From Vallitalea pronyensis (GTDB lineage: Bacteria > Bacillota > Clostridia > Lachnospirales > Vallitaleaceae): 64,000 nt of DNA. The stretch's first letter is position 1. Each line of letters opens with the position of its first letter. The position numbers and the translations under genes were made by a program. The notes under the pieces were generated by a model. The model was not told the origin of the DNA. It was given only the letters and a program-made list of their open reading frames with translations, and ran no database searches. This document shows positions 53,296 through 62,870 of the stretch, piece after piece. The stretch spans positions 2,189,001 through 2,253,000 of the forward strand of contig NZ_CP058649.1 of the NCBI RefSeq assembly GCF_018141445.1, in the 5' to 3' direction.

Positions 53296-55692
53296 CTAAC
53301 ACATGATTAATTCAAAATCATCCCCAACTTCCACCACAATTCGTTCTGCATGGGTCGTCGCATACAAGTCTTGCAACACCCCTTCAAAAGCATGTGTATA
53401 AGCCTCAGGTATGGTCAATGTTAAACAGCCTATAGCATCTTTCATGGACAACGCTTTTTCTGATTTGTATTTACGAACATCGGATAATATCATTTTCAAG
53501 TAGTCTCCAAAAGCGATGGAGAAGGTATCCATGGAAGTGGCCTTTTGCCATTTTGTTAAATGAATAGAAGGTGTACTTTCGTAGGTTTCATAATAAGCCT
53601 TATAAATTTCCTCTGTGATAAAAGGCGTAAAAATAGAATAAGCCTTTAATACCGTTAATAACGTGTGGTAAATGGCATATTGAGCCGATTGTCGGTTCTT
53701 CTTACCATGGACATCGGGTTTATACAAACGGTCTTTTACCAATTCTAAATAATGATCACAATAATCATGCCAGAAAAAACTATCCAAGACTTGTCGCGCC
53801 AAGCCTATTTCGTATTGGTCAAGGTGTTGAGAAGCTTTATCTCGAGCTAATCTGCTTCTGTCCAAGATCCATTGGTCTTGAGGTAACACGTGATCCACTT
53901 GACAAGGCTCCCAATCCTCAAGATGCATCAAGGAGAACTTAGCCGCATTCCATAATTTTGTTATGAAACGTTTTGATACTTTCAGATCGTCTTCTGAGAA
54001 GGTTGTATCGGTACCTAATTTTGCAGAAGCCGCCCAGTACCGTACACAATCAGCCGAGTGGGTTTCAATGAGTTTTTTAGGTTCCAGTTTAGCATTTTTT
54101 TTGGACTTACTTATTTTTTCACCTTTTCTTGCCAATACGAAACCGCAGATCATGATATCTTTCCAAGGTATGATACCAAAATGAAAGTATGTTTTAGCCA
54201 TGGTATAGAAAGCCCAAGTTCGAATAATTTCGTGAGCTTGTGTCCGCATGCTCATGGGTAATAGCTGATCGGTCATATCGTCTGGTTCACCATAACGGGC
54301 ATTGATAAGTGGGGTTACCGATGAAGTAGCCCAGGTATCCAACACAGCAGACTCTGGACGAAAATCGGTGGAGCCGCAGGAACAAGGGGACGGGGGAGCG
54401 GTTTCTAATGGGTTAACGGGTAAAGCCGTTTCGTCGGCAACCATGATTGCACCACATTTTTCACAATACCATACAGGAAAAGGTACACCAAAATAGCGTT
54501 GTCTGGAAATACACCAATTCCACTTAAGATTCTCAACCCAAGTGGTATAACGGGTTTTCATATAGCTTGGATACCAGTTAATATGATCCGCTAATGCCAG
54601 CAGGGTGTCTTTATGGGTAAGGATATCAATGTACCATTGTTTAGAAGGCATAATTTCAATGGGATGACCGCAACGTTCATGAACAGATACTGTATGTTGA
54701 ATAGCGTATTTTTTAATCAGCAGATTTTGCTCAGTAAGCAGTTCTATGATACGCTGACGTGCCTTCTTCACATGCATACCACCAATATAAGGCACTTCTT
54801 CAGCCATAAAACCGTGGATGTCTATGGCTTTTTTATAGTCAAAGGAATAGGTCTTATACCATTCCAAGTCTTTGGTATCGCCAAATGTACAACACATGAC
54901 CATTCCTGAACCTTTATGCATATCCACATCTTGGTCAGCTAAGATAGGTACGGTGAAATCATAGAGAGGTACCTGGGCTTTTTTACCAATCCAATGGGCA
55001 TTTTTTGTATCTTCTGGATGAACAAAGATGGCCTGACAGGCATAGAGCAGTTCAGGTCTTGTTGTAGCAATTTCGAGAACCTGCCCATCAACCATGAATG
55101 GTATATGGTTAAACGTGGTATCCAATTCCTTTGATTCCAGTTCTGCTTGAGCAATAGACGTCTGACAGTGAGTACAATATAAGACAGGACTCTCCTCAAG
55201 ATAAGCTTTGTTCTGCTTATATAAATCGATAAATGATTTCTGTGAAATACGCTGGGTTCTTGGTTCAATGGTGCGATATACCAGGTTCCAATCGCAACTG
55301 AACCCAAGGGAATGCCAGAGCGCTTGAAATTCCTGTTCATAGGCTTCTACCACTTGATAACACTTTTGTGTAAACACGCTTCTAGGTATATCTTTTGCTT
55401 GAATCTTAAGATCATTTTCTACCAGTCGTTCAGTAGGCAGGCCATTATCGTCAAAACCAAAGGGATAGAATACGTTGTATCCCTGCATGCGTTTATAGCG
55501 AGCAATCATTTCTGCCTGGGTATAGGAAAAAATATGCCCAATGTGTAGTTTGCCGCTAACAGTAGGAGGAGGGGTATCAATGGAATAAATATCACCAGAA
55601 TCCTCTGGATGAAAGGTGTATATCTGATTACTTTCCCAAAATTTAGAAAGTTTAGCTTCTGTTTCTGATGGTTTATACTTTTTACTTAGCAT
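53296..55692 (-). CDS. valS: Valyl-tRNA synthetase, non-canonical short type
   Basis: 798 residues. HIGH motif LHIGH at 50-53, KISKS near 525, editing domain with ATTRPELLYACQAIFVHPED. The block YPFGFDDNGLPTERLVE replaces the canonical bacterial GTDHAGIATQ. The C-terminal coiled-coil arm of usual bacterial ValRS (about 880 residues) is missing. Such enzymes occur in archaea and some bacteria. ATG 55692 has AAGGA ten bases upstream; GTG 55701 is too close. Controlled by a valine T-box. It may be the only ValRS or a second one. Confidence 0.92.
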   Translation of the reverse strand: MLSKKYKPSETEAKLSKFWESNQIYTFHPEDSGDIYSIDTPPPTVSGKLHIGHIFSYTQAEMIARYKRMQGYNVFYPFGFDDNGLPTERLVENDLKIQAKDIPRSVFTQKCYQVVEAYEQEFQALWHSLGFSCDWNLVYRTIEPRTQRISQKSFIDLYKQNKAYLEESPVLYCTHCQTSIAQAELESKELDTTFNHIPFMVDGQVLEIATTRPELLYACQAIFVHPEDTKNAHWIGKKAQVPLYDFTVPILADQDVDMHKGSGMVMCCTFGDTKDLEWYKTYSFDYKKAIDIHGFMAEEVPYIGGMHVKKARQRIIELLTEQNLLIKKYAIQHTVSVHERCGHPIEIMPSKQWYIDILTHKDTLLALADHINWYPSYMKTRYTTWVENLKWNWCISRQRYFGVPFPVWYCEKCGAIMVADETALPVNPLETAPPSPCSCGSTDFRPESAVLDTWATSSVTPLINARYGEPDDMTDQLLPMSMRTQAHEIIRTWAFYTMAKTYFHFGIIPWKDIMICGFVLARKGEKISKSKKNAKLEPKKLIETHSADCVRYWAASAKLGTDTTFSEDDLKVSKRFITKLWNAAKFSLMHLEDWEPCQVDHVLPQDQWILDRSRLARDKASQHLDQYEIGLARQVLDSFFWHDYCDHYLELVKDRLYKPDVHGKKNRQSAQYAIYHTLLTVLKAYSIFTPFITEEIYKAYYETYESTPSIHLTKWQKATSMDTFSIAFGDYLKMILSDVRKYKSEKALSMKDAIGCLTLTIPEAYTHAFEGVLQDLYATTHAERIVVEVGDDFELIMC

Positions 55693-55753
55693 AGCAATCA
55701 CATCCTTACAAAAATTTTCTTAACCTTGTCAAATAATGTTGTTGGAAACAAAC

Positions 55754-56160
55754 AAAAAACTCCATCCTATAATAATAGGACGGAGTCTATATCCGCGGTA
55801 CCACCTAAATTCATGATATCATGCACTCGAGTTTTCGGATAACGGTGAAAAACCGATGAGTTCTAATGCCATGTCTATGTGGAGCAGGTGCTGTTTGCCA
55901 CTGTTCTTACATGGTTTCTTCTCATAGCTCGGAGACTACTTCCTTGAATTTTTCATGGAGTATTTCACCAACCTACTCCTCTCTGAGAATCACCATTCAA
56001 GTACTTCTTCTCGTCACAGCTTATTTTGTTCTTCTTATAGGGAAAGTCCTGTAAACTTAGCATATGAAATAGAAGCGTTTTCATATGCGTCAAGGAAACT
56101 TTCCTAACGGACAAATCCACTTTGCGGAACGAGGCATAGCCTCTTTTGTTCTTTTGAATG
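55754..56160 (-). promoter_or_regulatory. T-box leader of valS
   Basis: On the minus strand, AGGTGGTACCGCGG (55806-55793) is the T-box core, followed by terminator ACTCCGTCCTAT with its complement and a T run (to 55754). The stem I GGTTGGTGAAA block is upstream, and GTC (55936-55934) after AGTA is the probable valine specifier. The leader is unusually long at about 400 bases. The 209 bases from the promoter to the mannosidase gene promoter on the other strand hold nothing else obvious. Confidence 0.9.
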
Positions 56161-56166
56161 TCTTGT

Positions 56167-56195
56167 ATTCTAATCCTTTTTTTCGCATTTGTCAA
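56167..56195 (-). promoter_or_regulatory. Promoter of the valS T-box leader
   Basis: TTGACA (56195-56190) and TAGAAT (56172-56167) with 17-base spacing, identical hexamers to the ileS leader promoter. Confidence 0.8.
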
Positions 56196-56325
56196 ATACT
56201 TTTTTTAGAAAAGCCAAAGTTTTAGAAAGTAGGTTGCATAACACGACGTGAATAGGACAAAAATGTATCAAGTAGACACTAAGTTCTACCGAAATGGTTA
56301 ACAAATTTTATCAGAAGTATTGTAA

Positions 56326-56379
56326 TTGACATGGATACCCGATATAATATGGTATATAAAAGGTATGTATTGTTATACC
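56326..56379 (+). promoter_or_regulatory. Promoter and operator region of the alpha-mannosidase gene
   Basis: TTGACA (56326-56331) and TATGGT (56348-56353) have 16-base spacing. Downstream GGTATG and TATACC (56362-56379) form an inverted repeat. The right half continues as TATACCAA, a motif found twice before the regulator gene at 60832, so this is a probable binding site for it. Confidence 0.5.
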
Positions 56380-56404
56380 AATTCATAATGAAAGGAATAA
56401 TAGG

Positions 56405-59404
56405 ATGCTGCATATAGACCATCATACAAAAAGTACCATCCATCGTACCATTGAAAAATTAAGGCAATCATACATGACACCAATAGGTGACCTCTCCCTT
56501 ACAGGTTGGATCACCAAAGAACCTGTACCCTTTGAGGACAGATTACAAGGGGAGAAAAAGGAACTTAAGCCTGGAGATAGCTGGGGACAGCTATGGGACT
56601 GCGGCTGGTTTCATATCACAGGTCAAGTACCACAAGAAGGAGCAGGCAAAAAGATTGTCCTGTTAATCGATATTAATGGAGAGGGGAATATCTACGATGA
56701 ACACCTTTGTCCAATAAGAGGCATCACCAATGTGTCCTCTACATTTGAACGGTCTCTGGGAGAACCCACGAAGAAAGTCTATCACTTTCTTGACAAATCC
56801 CAAGGTAATGAAGCCATTGATTTGTGGATGGAAACAGGTTGTAATGACTTGTTTGGTAGTTACTGCAAAGAAGGCACCATTGAACAAGCCCAGATTGCTG
56901 TATGCCATGATGATATGCGTCAATTATATTATGATTTTGAGGTCCTTAGAAATTTACTTGACGTGTTAGAGAAGAACTCAGCACGTTATCATGAAGTTTT
57001 CAGAAGTCTAAAACGAGCGGCATATGCTCTTAATCCTCTCAATGATGAGACCGTCAAACAAGCAAGACAAATACTGAAAGAATCTCTTGATAAACAAGGG
57101 GGCGACCCATCATTATCCATATCCGCAATTGGTCATGCTCATATTGATTTAGCTTGGCTTTGGCCTATACGTGAAACCAAACGTAAAGGTGCCCGAACCT
57201 TTTCTACAGTCATGGGTTTAATGGATCGATACCCAGATTACGTCTTTGGTGCCAGCCAACCCCAGCTCTTTCAGTGGATGAAAGAGGATTATCCACAACT
57301 CTATGATAAGATGAAAAGCCGCATAGAAGAAGGCAGATTTGAAGTACAGGGCGGTATGTGGGTAGAGTCGGACACCAATGTACCCTCAGGTGAGTCCCTT
57401 GTTCGGCAACTGCTCTATGGTAAAGCTTACTTTAGAGAGGAATTTAATAAAGACATGAAGGTTCTTTGGCTGCCGGATGTATTTGGTTATAGCGGTGCCT
57501 TGCCCCAGATTCTAAAGAAATCAGGTATTGACTATTTTATGACCATTAAGCTGTCTTGGAGCGAAGTCAATAAATTTCCACATCACACCTTTAATTGGGA
57601 AGGGATTGACGGTACATCGGTCTTGGCCCATATGCCTCCAGAAGGCACTTACAACAGTTCAGCCACACCAAAAGCTGTCAAGGATGCAGAACATAATTTT
57701 AGGGATAAGGGCGTTAGTGATGAATGCCTGATGCTCTATGGCATTGGTGATGGCGGTGGAGGACCAGGTGCAGAACACTTAGAACGTCTACAACGGATGA
57801 AAAATCTTAGCGGCATAGCGCCAGTAAAACAAGAACCTGCTATTGACTTTTTTGAACGTTTGAAGAAGTACCAACAGGACTATGCCACTTGGAAAGGTGA
57901 ATTATACCTGGAGAAGCATCAAGGCACGTATACCACCAGTGCTAAAAGTAAATGGTTTAATCGTAAAATGGAACTTGCGCTTGGTCAATTAGAATACTTG
58001 TTCACCCTTGTTCAACAAGATGCAGTATCTTATGACCAACAAACCATTGAAACCCTATGGAAGGAAGTCTTGTTATACCAATTCCATGACATTTTACCAG
58101 GGTCATCCATTAAGCGTGTATACGATGAATCCATTGCTCGGTATGCATTATGTTACAAGCAAGTTATGGATATGATAGATGATACACTGGATGTATTACA
58201 AAAGGACATACAAACAGAAGACTTAGTAGAACCTTACCTTATGATGAATCCTACATCCTATACAAGGTCTGAATGGGTTACAATAGGGGAGCATCATCAT
58301 CATGTAACAGTACCCCCATATGGCTATAAGATCATTGATAACCAAAAGGTTCTTAACCAGCCAGAATGTGCCATGCAAGGTGATTCATCTTTTATTGAAA
58401 ATGACTGTGTTAAAGTTGAGTTTAATGAGGCAGGTGCCATAAGTCGCATCTACGACAAGCAGCATCATCAGGAAGTGATTGAGGGCACGGGTAACCAACT
58501 AACCCTTTATCATGACCACGGTGATGCATGGGATATATCCATGGACTATCCTGCTTATGTGGAGCAAGTGTTACAACCAGACCATACAACCGTAGAGGTG
58601 GGAGCAACCTATGTAAAAGCTACCCAAACGTATAGCTTTGGGGATAGTAAGATGACGCAGGATATTGTGTTGCATGCAGGTAGTTCCAGAATCGATTTTA
58701 TTACGGATATGTCATGGCATGAATCCAACAAAATGCTCCGGGTGGCATTCCCAACGACCATACAAACCAATCAAGCAACATGCGATATCCAATTTGGTCA
58801 CATTAAGCGTTCCAACGACAACAATACCACTTGGGAAGGTGCTCAATTTGAAATCTGTGCTCAAAAGTGGGTGGATTTATCCCATGCAACTTATGGTGTA
58901 GCCTTGATGAATGATTCCAAATACGGTTATGCTGTAAATGGCTCTACCTTAGACCTTGATTTAATACGCAGTACGAATTACCCAGGAAAAGACATGGATA
59001 AAGGACAGCATCAGTTTACCTATGCCCTCTACCCACATGCTGGTGATACCTTCCAAGGCGGCGTTAATCAGGAAGCGTATGCCCTAAACGTACCCCTTGT
59101 GATAAAACCTTGTGACCCTTCACAAGGAACACTGGCTATGGAACAATCCTTTATACAGTCAGATAACCCGCAGATTGTCATTGAAACCATCAAAAGAGCA
59201 GAGAACGGTGACGGCATAATTGTACGTATGTATGAATCAGCAGGTGGTTCGGCAACAGGTAACATCACATGTCACATACCCCATAGCCAAGTACAAGAAG
59301 TGAATCTGATGGAAGAAAGTATGGATAAAGCATGCATCATAGAAGAGGGTAAGATTAAGCTGACTTTCCAGCCATTTGAGATTAAAACGTTGCATCTTTA
59401 TTAA
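56405..59404 (+). CDS. Alpha-mannosidase, glycoside hydrolase family 38
   Basis: 999 residues, no signal peptide. The GH38 catalytic domain begins near residue 240 with SAIGHAHIDLAWLWPIRET. The nucleophile aspartate is in WLPDVFGYSGALPQIL near residue 356. The middle three-helix domain follows (YLEKHQGTYTTSAKSKWFNR), then the C-terminal beta domains. The GHAHID zinc-site residues are intact. The N-terminal 230 residues form the beta domain usual for bacterial members. AAAGGA is eight bases before ATG 56405. It hydrolyses alpha-mannosides in the cytoplasm. The convergent GntR/LacI regulator is its likely controller. Confidence 0.93.
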   Translation: MLHIDHHTKSTIHRTIEKLRQSYMTPIGDLSLTGWITKEPVPFEDRLQGEKKELKPGDSWGQLWDCGWFHITGQVPQEGAGKKIVLLIDINGEGNIYDEHLCPIRGITNVSSTFERSLGEPTKKVYHFLDKSQGNEAIDLWMETGCNDLFGSYCKEGTIEQAQIAVCHDDMRQLYYDFEVLRNLLDVLEKNSARYHEVFRSLKRAAYALNPLNDETVKQARQILKESLDKQGGDPSLSISAIGHAHIDLAWLWPIRETKRKGARTFSTVMGLMDRYPDYVFGASQPQLFQWMKEDYPQLYDKMKSRIEEGRFEVQGGMWVESDTNVPSGESLVRQLLYGKAYFREEFNKDMKVLWLPDVFGYSGALPQILKKSGIDYFMTIKLSWSEVNKFPHHTFNWEGIDGTSVLAHMPPEGTYNSSATPKAVKDAEHNFRDKGVSDECLMLYGIGDGGGGPGAEHLERLQRMKNLSGIAPVKQEPAIDFFERLKKYQQDYATWKGELYLEKHQGTYTTSAKSKWFNRKMELALGQLEYLFTLVQQDAVSYDQQTIETLWKEVLLYQFHDILPGSSIKRVYDESIARYALCYKQVMDMIDDTLDVLQKDIQTEDLVEPYLMMNPTSYTRSEWVTIGEHHHHVTVPPYGYKIIDNQKVLNQPECAMQGDSSFIENDCVKVEFNEAGAISRIYDKQHHQEVIEGTGNQLTLYHDHGDAWDISMDYPAYVEQVLQPDHTTVEVGATYVKATQTYSFGDSKMTQDIVLHAGSSRIDFITDMSWHESNKMLRVAFPTTIQTNQATCDIQFGHIKRSNDNNTTWEGAQFEICAQKWVDLSHATYGVALMNDSKYGYAVNGSTLDLDLIRSTNYPGKDMDKGQHQFTYALYPHAGDTFQGGVNQEAYALNVPLVIKPCDPSQGTLAMEQSFIQSDNPQIVIETIKRAENGDGIIVRMYESAGGSATGNITCHIPHSQVQEVNLMEESMDKACIIEEGKIKLTFQPFEIKTLHLY

Positions 59405-59547
59405 ATAACATGCATAAGGAACGATTACACCATAGAATTTTATAACTTGAAAACTTTGTAAATTTAAATAAGGTTAATATTTTATATTTTCATGTAATAA
59501 ATGATGTTATATTTATGATAGCTATTCTATCTTGTAAATCATGTGAA

Positions 59548-59732
59548 GGGGCTGTCTCATTAAAACAAAATAACGTCAATATCGTAGGAAACTATAAGAG
59601 GTTAAGCGAAAAGCGCAGCCAAGGACGGCGAAGCGCAGACCCTCTAAACACGGACGTATAGGGGTCTGAAAAGCTTAACCTCTTATAGTTTCCAGAAACT
59701 TCTAGCCCAAAAATATTTAATGAGACAGCCCC
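59548..59732. repeat. MITE-like element, copy B
   Basis: 185 bases with perfect 17-base terminal inverted repeats GGGGCTGTCTCATTAAA (59548-59564) and its complement (59716-59732). An inner perfect stem, AAACTATAAGAGGTTAAGC, is also present. It ends five bases before the stop of the convergent regulator gene. The terminal repeat recalls IS1182-type ends, from memory. No transposase. It is the best-preserved copy. Confidence 0.8.
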
Positions 59733-59737
59733 CTTCT

Positions 59738-60832
59738 TTATTCGTCTTGAACAATAGATTGTGTCGATTCACGCTCAACCAAGGTTACTTCCAGCACACA
59801 ACTTGGAAGGGAGGTTACACCCCTTTCAATGCATTCAATGAGCAAATCAGCAGCTTTCTCACCCAGCTTGCCATAATCTTGTTGAATGGTGGTAAGAGGT
59901 GGATAAGTATGTTGGCATAGGCTGAGATTATCAAATCCCACAATGGAGTATTCCTTTGGACATATGAAATCATGCTGTCTCCCATAACGAATAAAAGCAC
60001 TAGCCGTTTCATCATTCACACAGACTATACCGGTAAACCCTTTTTCTCTAATGATGGAAATGAGCCCCTTAGAATTAAGTTGATCTTCAGCATGTAAATC
60101 TGTGAAGTAGAGGATGTTGTTGCTTGCAATATCCGCCTCATGCAGTGCGTGAAGATAACCTAAGTATCTATCACTAATGCTGTTATTATCTTCTGCATGT
60201 TGATAGGATAGAAAGAGTATATGATGATGGCCTTGATTAATCAGATGTTTGGTGGCAAGATAACTGCCTTGTACATTATCCACAGTGGCAGATGGTATAT
60301 CCAAACGATCAATGGCGTTGCTCATCATAACCATTGGAAAATGTTTAGCGTACAGACGATAGATGCTCTCATTATAAGAGGTTTTAATGGGATAGATAAT
60401 TGCCCCAACATAGTTATCGTCATAGAGTTTATCCAGTATTTCGTTTTGCTTATGGGTGTCATGGTCACTAAACAACAGTGTCGTATGATAGCCTTTTTTC
60501 ATGACTTGTTTAGAGATACTATGAATGGCACTCAGTGTTGTCCCATGATAGGTATCATCTTCTTTAAAGGGCAAAACAACAGCAATGGTGCCTTGTTCAT
60601 AGGGGGAGTGTTGAGGGTGTTTTTGTTTTTTAACAAAACTGCCGCTACCTCGAACCCTATAGATTAAGCCTTCTTCCTGTAAGATGTTGAGGGCTTTTTT
60701 TGACGTAATACGGCTGACGCCATAGTCCATGGACAATTCATTTTCAGTGGGTATTTTTTCATCAGGCTTTAACCTGCCGGATTGTATGTGCTCTTTTATA
60801 TCTTGTGCTATTTTTTTATATAATATTTCCAT
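59738..60832 (-). CDS. GntR/LacI-type transcriptional regulator (AraR-like)
   Basis: 364 residues. An N-terminal GntR winged helix (IKEHIQSGRLKPDEKIPTE, then YGVSRITSKKALNILQEEG) is joined to a LacI/RbsB-type sugar-binding domain (GTIAVVLPFKEDDTYHGT to YPPLTTIQQDYGKLGEKA). This is the AraR domain order. Start ATG 60832 has GGAGG six bases upstream. It converges with the mannosidase gene, and shared TATACCAA motifs before both genes suggest control of the mannosidase and of itself. Confidence 0.9.
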   Translation of the reverse strand: MEILYKKIAQDIKEHIQSGRLKPDEKIPTENELSMDYGVSRITSKKALNILQEEGLIYRVRGSGSFVKKQKHPQHSPYEQGTIAVVLPFKEDDTYHGTTLSAIHSISKQVMKKGYHTTLLFSDHDTHKQNEILDKLYDDNYVGAIIYPIKTSYNESIYRLYAKHFPMVMMSNAIDRLDIPSATVDNVQGSYLATKHLINQGHHHILFLSYQHAEDNNSISDRYLGYLHALHEADIASNNILYFTDLHAEDQLNSKGLISIIREKGFTGIVCVNDETASAFIRYGRQHDFICPKEYSIVGFDNLSLCQHTYPPLTTIQQDYGKLGEKAADLLIECIERGVTSLPSCVLEVTLVERESTQSIVQDE

Positions 60833-60869
60833 GTGGATCCTCCGTAGAAGCATTTGCTTTTTATAAGTA

Positions 60870-60888
60870 TATACCAATATTATACCAA
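60870..60888 (-). promoter_or_regulatory. Direct-repeat operator in the regulator promoter
   Basis: TATACCAA occurs at 60870-60877 and 60881-60888, spaced by 11 bases. The minus-strand -10 TATAAT (60884-60879) lies between them, so binding would block the promoter. The -35 is poor. The rest of the 268-base divergent gap has a weak promoter for the 61100 gene (TATAAT at 60972-60977). Confidence 0.5.
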
Positions 60889-61099
60889 ATGCAACCAAGC
60901 TTAATAAATGAGACATACAAATATAATAGAAAGTTAACAAATATACACTTCATATTTCTACTTATAACCCTTATAATGATAGAGGAGTAATTAATAAAAG
61001 ATGACATGGGGACTGTTTTGAATGGTCATTGTTCTTCGTACATGAACAGGGTTCTAAGATGATGGCAGAGATATTTAAGCAGGTACAGGGGAGAAACAA

Positions 61100-62866
61100 A
61101 TGATAAAAAAAACCATAATAGCCTTAATGGTTGGTATAGGATTAGGTGTTACAGGTTGTGCTCAAAAAGAGCTGCCAGAAAAAGAATCACAAGCAGCTAC
61201 AACATTACATGTGGGTATTGAACAAGATGTATTCGACTTACCTTATACCATTACGGAAGTCAGAAAAGACCTTGATGGTGATGGTAAGGATGAAATGATG
61301 CAAGTGGTTTTAACGGAGGGGAAAGACCTAGGTGATAACCGTTATGAAGGTAAATGTGCCCTTCGCATGATCGATGATCGCGGACAAGTTCTTCAAGAAT
61401 TATCCATGGATGATTATAAAATATTGATGTTTCCCAAGAATTTTGAGATTGTCTTCAAGGATTATAATCAAGATGGTATCCTTGATTTCAATATTGGTTA
61501 TGAAAATGTAAAAGATAAACATGCCTATTATTATAAATTCTATACATTAATGGATAATGGTCAATTAAGTGAAATGAAGTTCATGAATTACTACTGGATA
61601 AAAAGCTGTTATACGGGGAATTCCTATGCATTTCCAGTGGTTGATGACCAATTAGTGTCTTATTATAAAATAGATGATATGTATTATTATGAAAGCTACA
61701 AGTGGGAAAAAGAAGGTTACTATGGTGAAGGTAAGCAATTGGTCAGCCATCTTGATTATAAAGATCTGGATAAAAGTGTCATTCGACAGCATCTGGATAC
61801 CATGGAACAAGAACTTCAACTTGGTATGACAAGGAAACAATTAATTGATGCAACAAGTGAATCCATGACTTGGTTATTGGAACACCAAGAACAGGTGGAT
61901 GTCTATGCCTTTAACCATGGTTTAACGGAAAAGGATAGGGCTTATAGGAGCCAGCTATTAACATTGGACAGTGAGATGGATGACCTTAATGAACGGTTCA
62001 TATCTGAAGGAATTTATGATTTTAAATCATTAACAAGGGAAGAGCTTCAAACAAAAATAAAGGGTATCGTCAAAGATGAAATTGAAGAATATCCTTATAT
62101 GTCATATGAAGATTACCCTTGGCACGTTGATGAAGAAGATTATAGACTGGCTGTTGGGCATTGTGGTCTATCTAAGTTTATGTTGTTATACGACCATCAA
62201 GGTCAGTTTGTAAGCGGCCATACATGGTCGGATAACGTGGGATTACCACCACAAGCTGTCTATCGAAAAAAACAAAATGCTTTTTCAGTGACGCCCATAC
62301 ACTATGGAAGAGGTACAGGCATTTCCTTGTTTGGCGGTCGCTGGTTTGAATTATATAAGGGTAATCTTATTCCCATGATGGATTATTTAACAAATGGTCA
62401 TGAAGTCCCACCGCCTCATATATCTTATGCTCACGTGTATCGCATATTGAATGAAGTATACAGTGAAGAAACAGGTGATTATCAAGTGACCTATTATGCT
62501 GGCATCAATATATCGGAGGAAGAACTTAAAATTGGTACCAAGGTGACTGTCTACTATAAATGGTTGGAAGATCGACAGCAGTTTGACATGAAGAAAAATA
62601 TTCATGATGTATTATATGAAGATATTTTTTATGAGGGTATCGAAGATGATATATTGAGCGATAGTTATAAACACATTAAATCCATGGTGAACAGTGGTGA
62701 TGAATTTACTAATCAAAATATGATTCCATTACTGGCTGCATGTGGTCAAAGTAATAAGCGGGACAGTATACTAAAGACATTGAGAATGTGGTGCCTGGAG
62801 CAGGAAGACCAAGAGTATTACATAAAGTTAATACAAATAATTGATAATACACTAAAAAGGAGTTAA
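61100..62866 (+). CDS. Lipoprotein of unknown function with calcium-loop-like repeats
   Basis: 588 residues. Lipobox GVTGC after about 19 residues. Two Dx[DN]xDG loops, KDLDGDGKDEMMQVV and KDYNQDGILDFNIGY, are like those of VCBS/FG-GAP or dockerin calcium sites, within the first 150 residues. The rest is rich in tyrosine and acidic residues, with no family I recognise. GGGGAG precedes ATG 61100. The YitT gene follows after four bases, so the two are co-transcribed. Confidence 0.75.
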   Translation: MIKKTIIALMVGIGLGVTGCAQKELPEKESQAATTLHVGIEQDVFDLPYTITEVRKDLDGDGKDEMMQVVLTEGKDLGDNRYEGKCALRMIDDRGQVLQELSMDDYKILMFPKNFEIVFKDYNQDGILDFNIGYENVKDKHAYYYKFYTLMDNGQLSEMKFMNYYWIKSCYTGNSYAFPVVDDQLVSYYKIDDMYYYESYKWEKEGYYGEGKQLVSHLDYKDLDKSVIRQHLDTMEQELQLGMTRKQLIDATSESMTWLLEHQEQVDVYAFNHGLTEKDRAYRSQLLTLDSEMDDLNERFISEGIYDFKSLTREELQTKIKGIVKDEIEEYPYMSYEDYPWHVDEEDYRLAVGHCGLSKFMLLYDHQGQFVSGHTWSDNVGLPPQAVYRKKQNAFSVTPIHYGRGTGISLFGGRWFELYKGNLIPMMDYLTNGHEVPPPHISYAHVYRILNEVYSEETGDYQVTYYAGINISEEELKIGTKVTVYYKWLEDRQQFDMKKNIHDVLYEDIFYEGIEDDILSDSYKHIKSMVNSGDEFTNQNMIPLLAACGQSNKRDSILKTLRMWCLEQEDQEYYIKLIQIIDNTLKRS

Positions 62867-62870
62867 CAAC

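Noticed and set aside
54939..55340. 133-residue minus-strand open frame
   Set aside because: It is nested in another frame of valS on the same strand and has no ribosome site.
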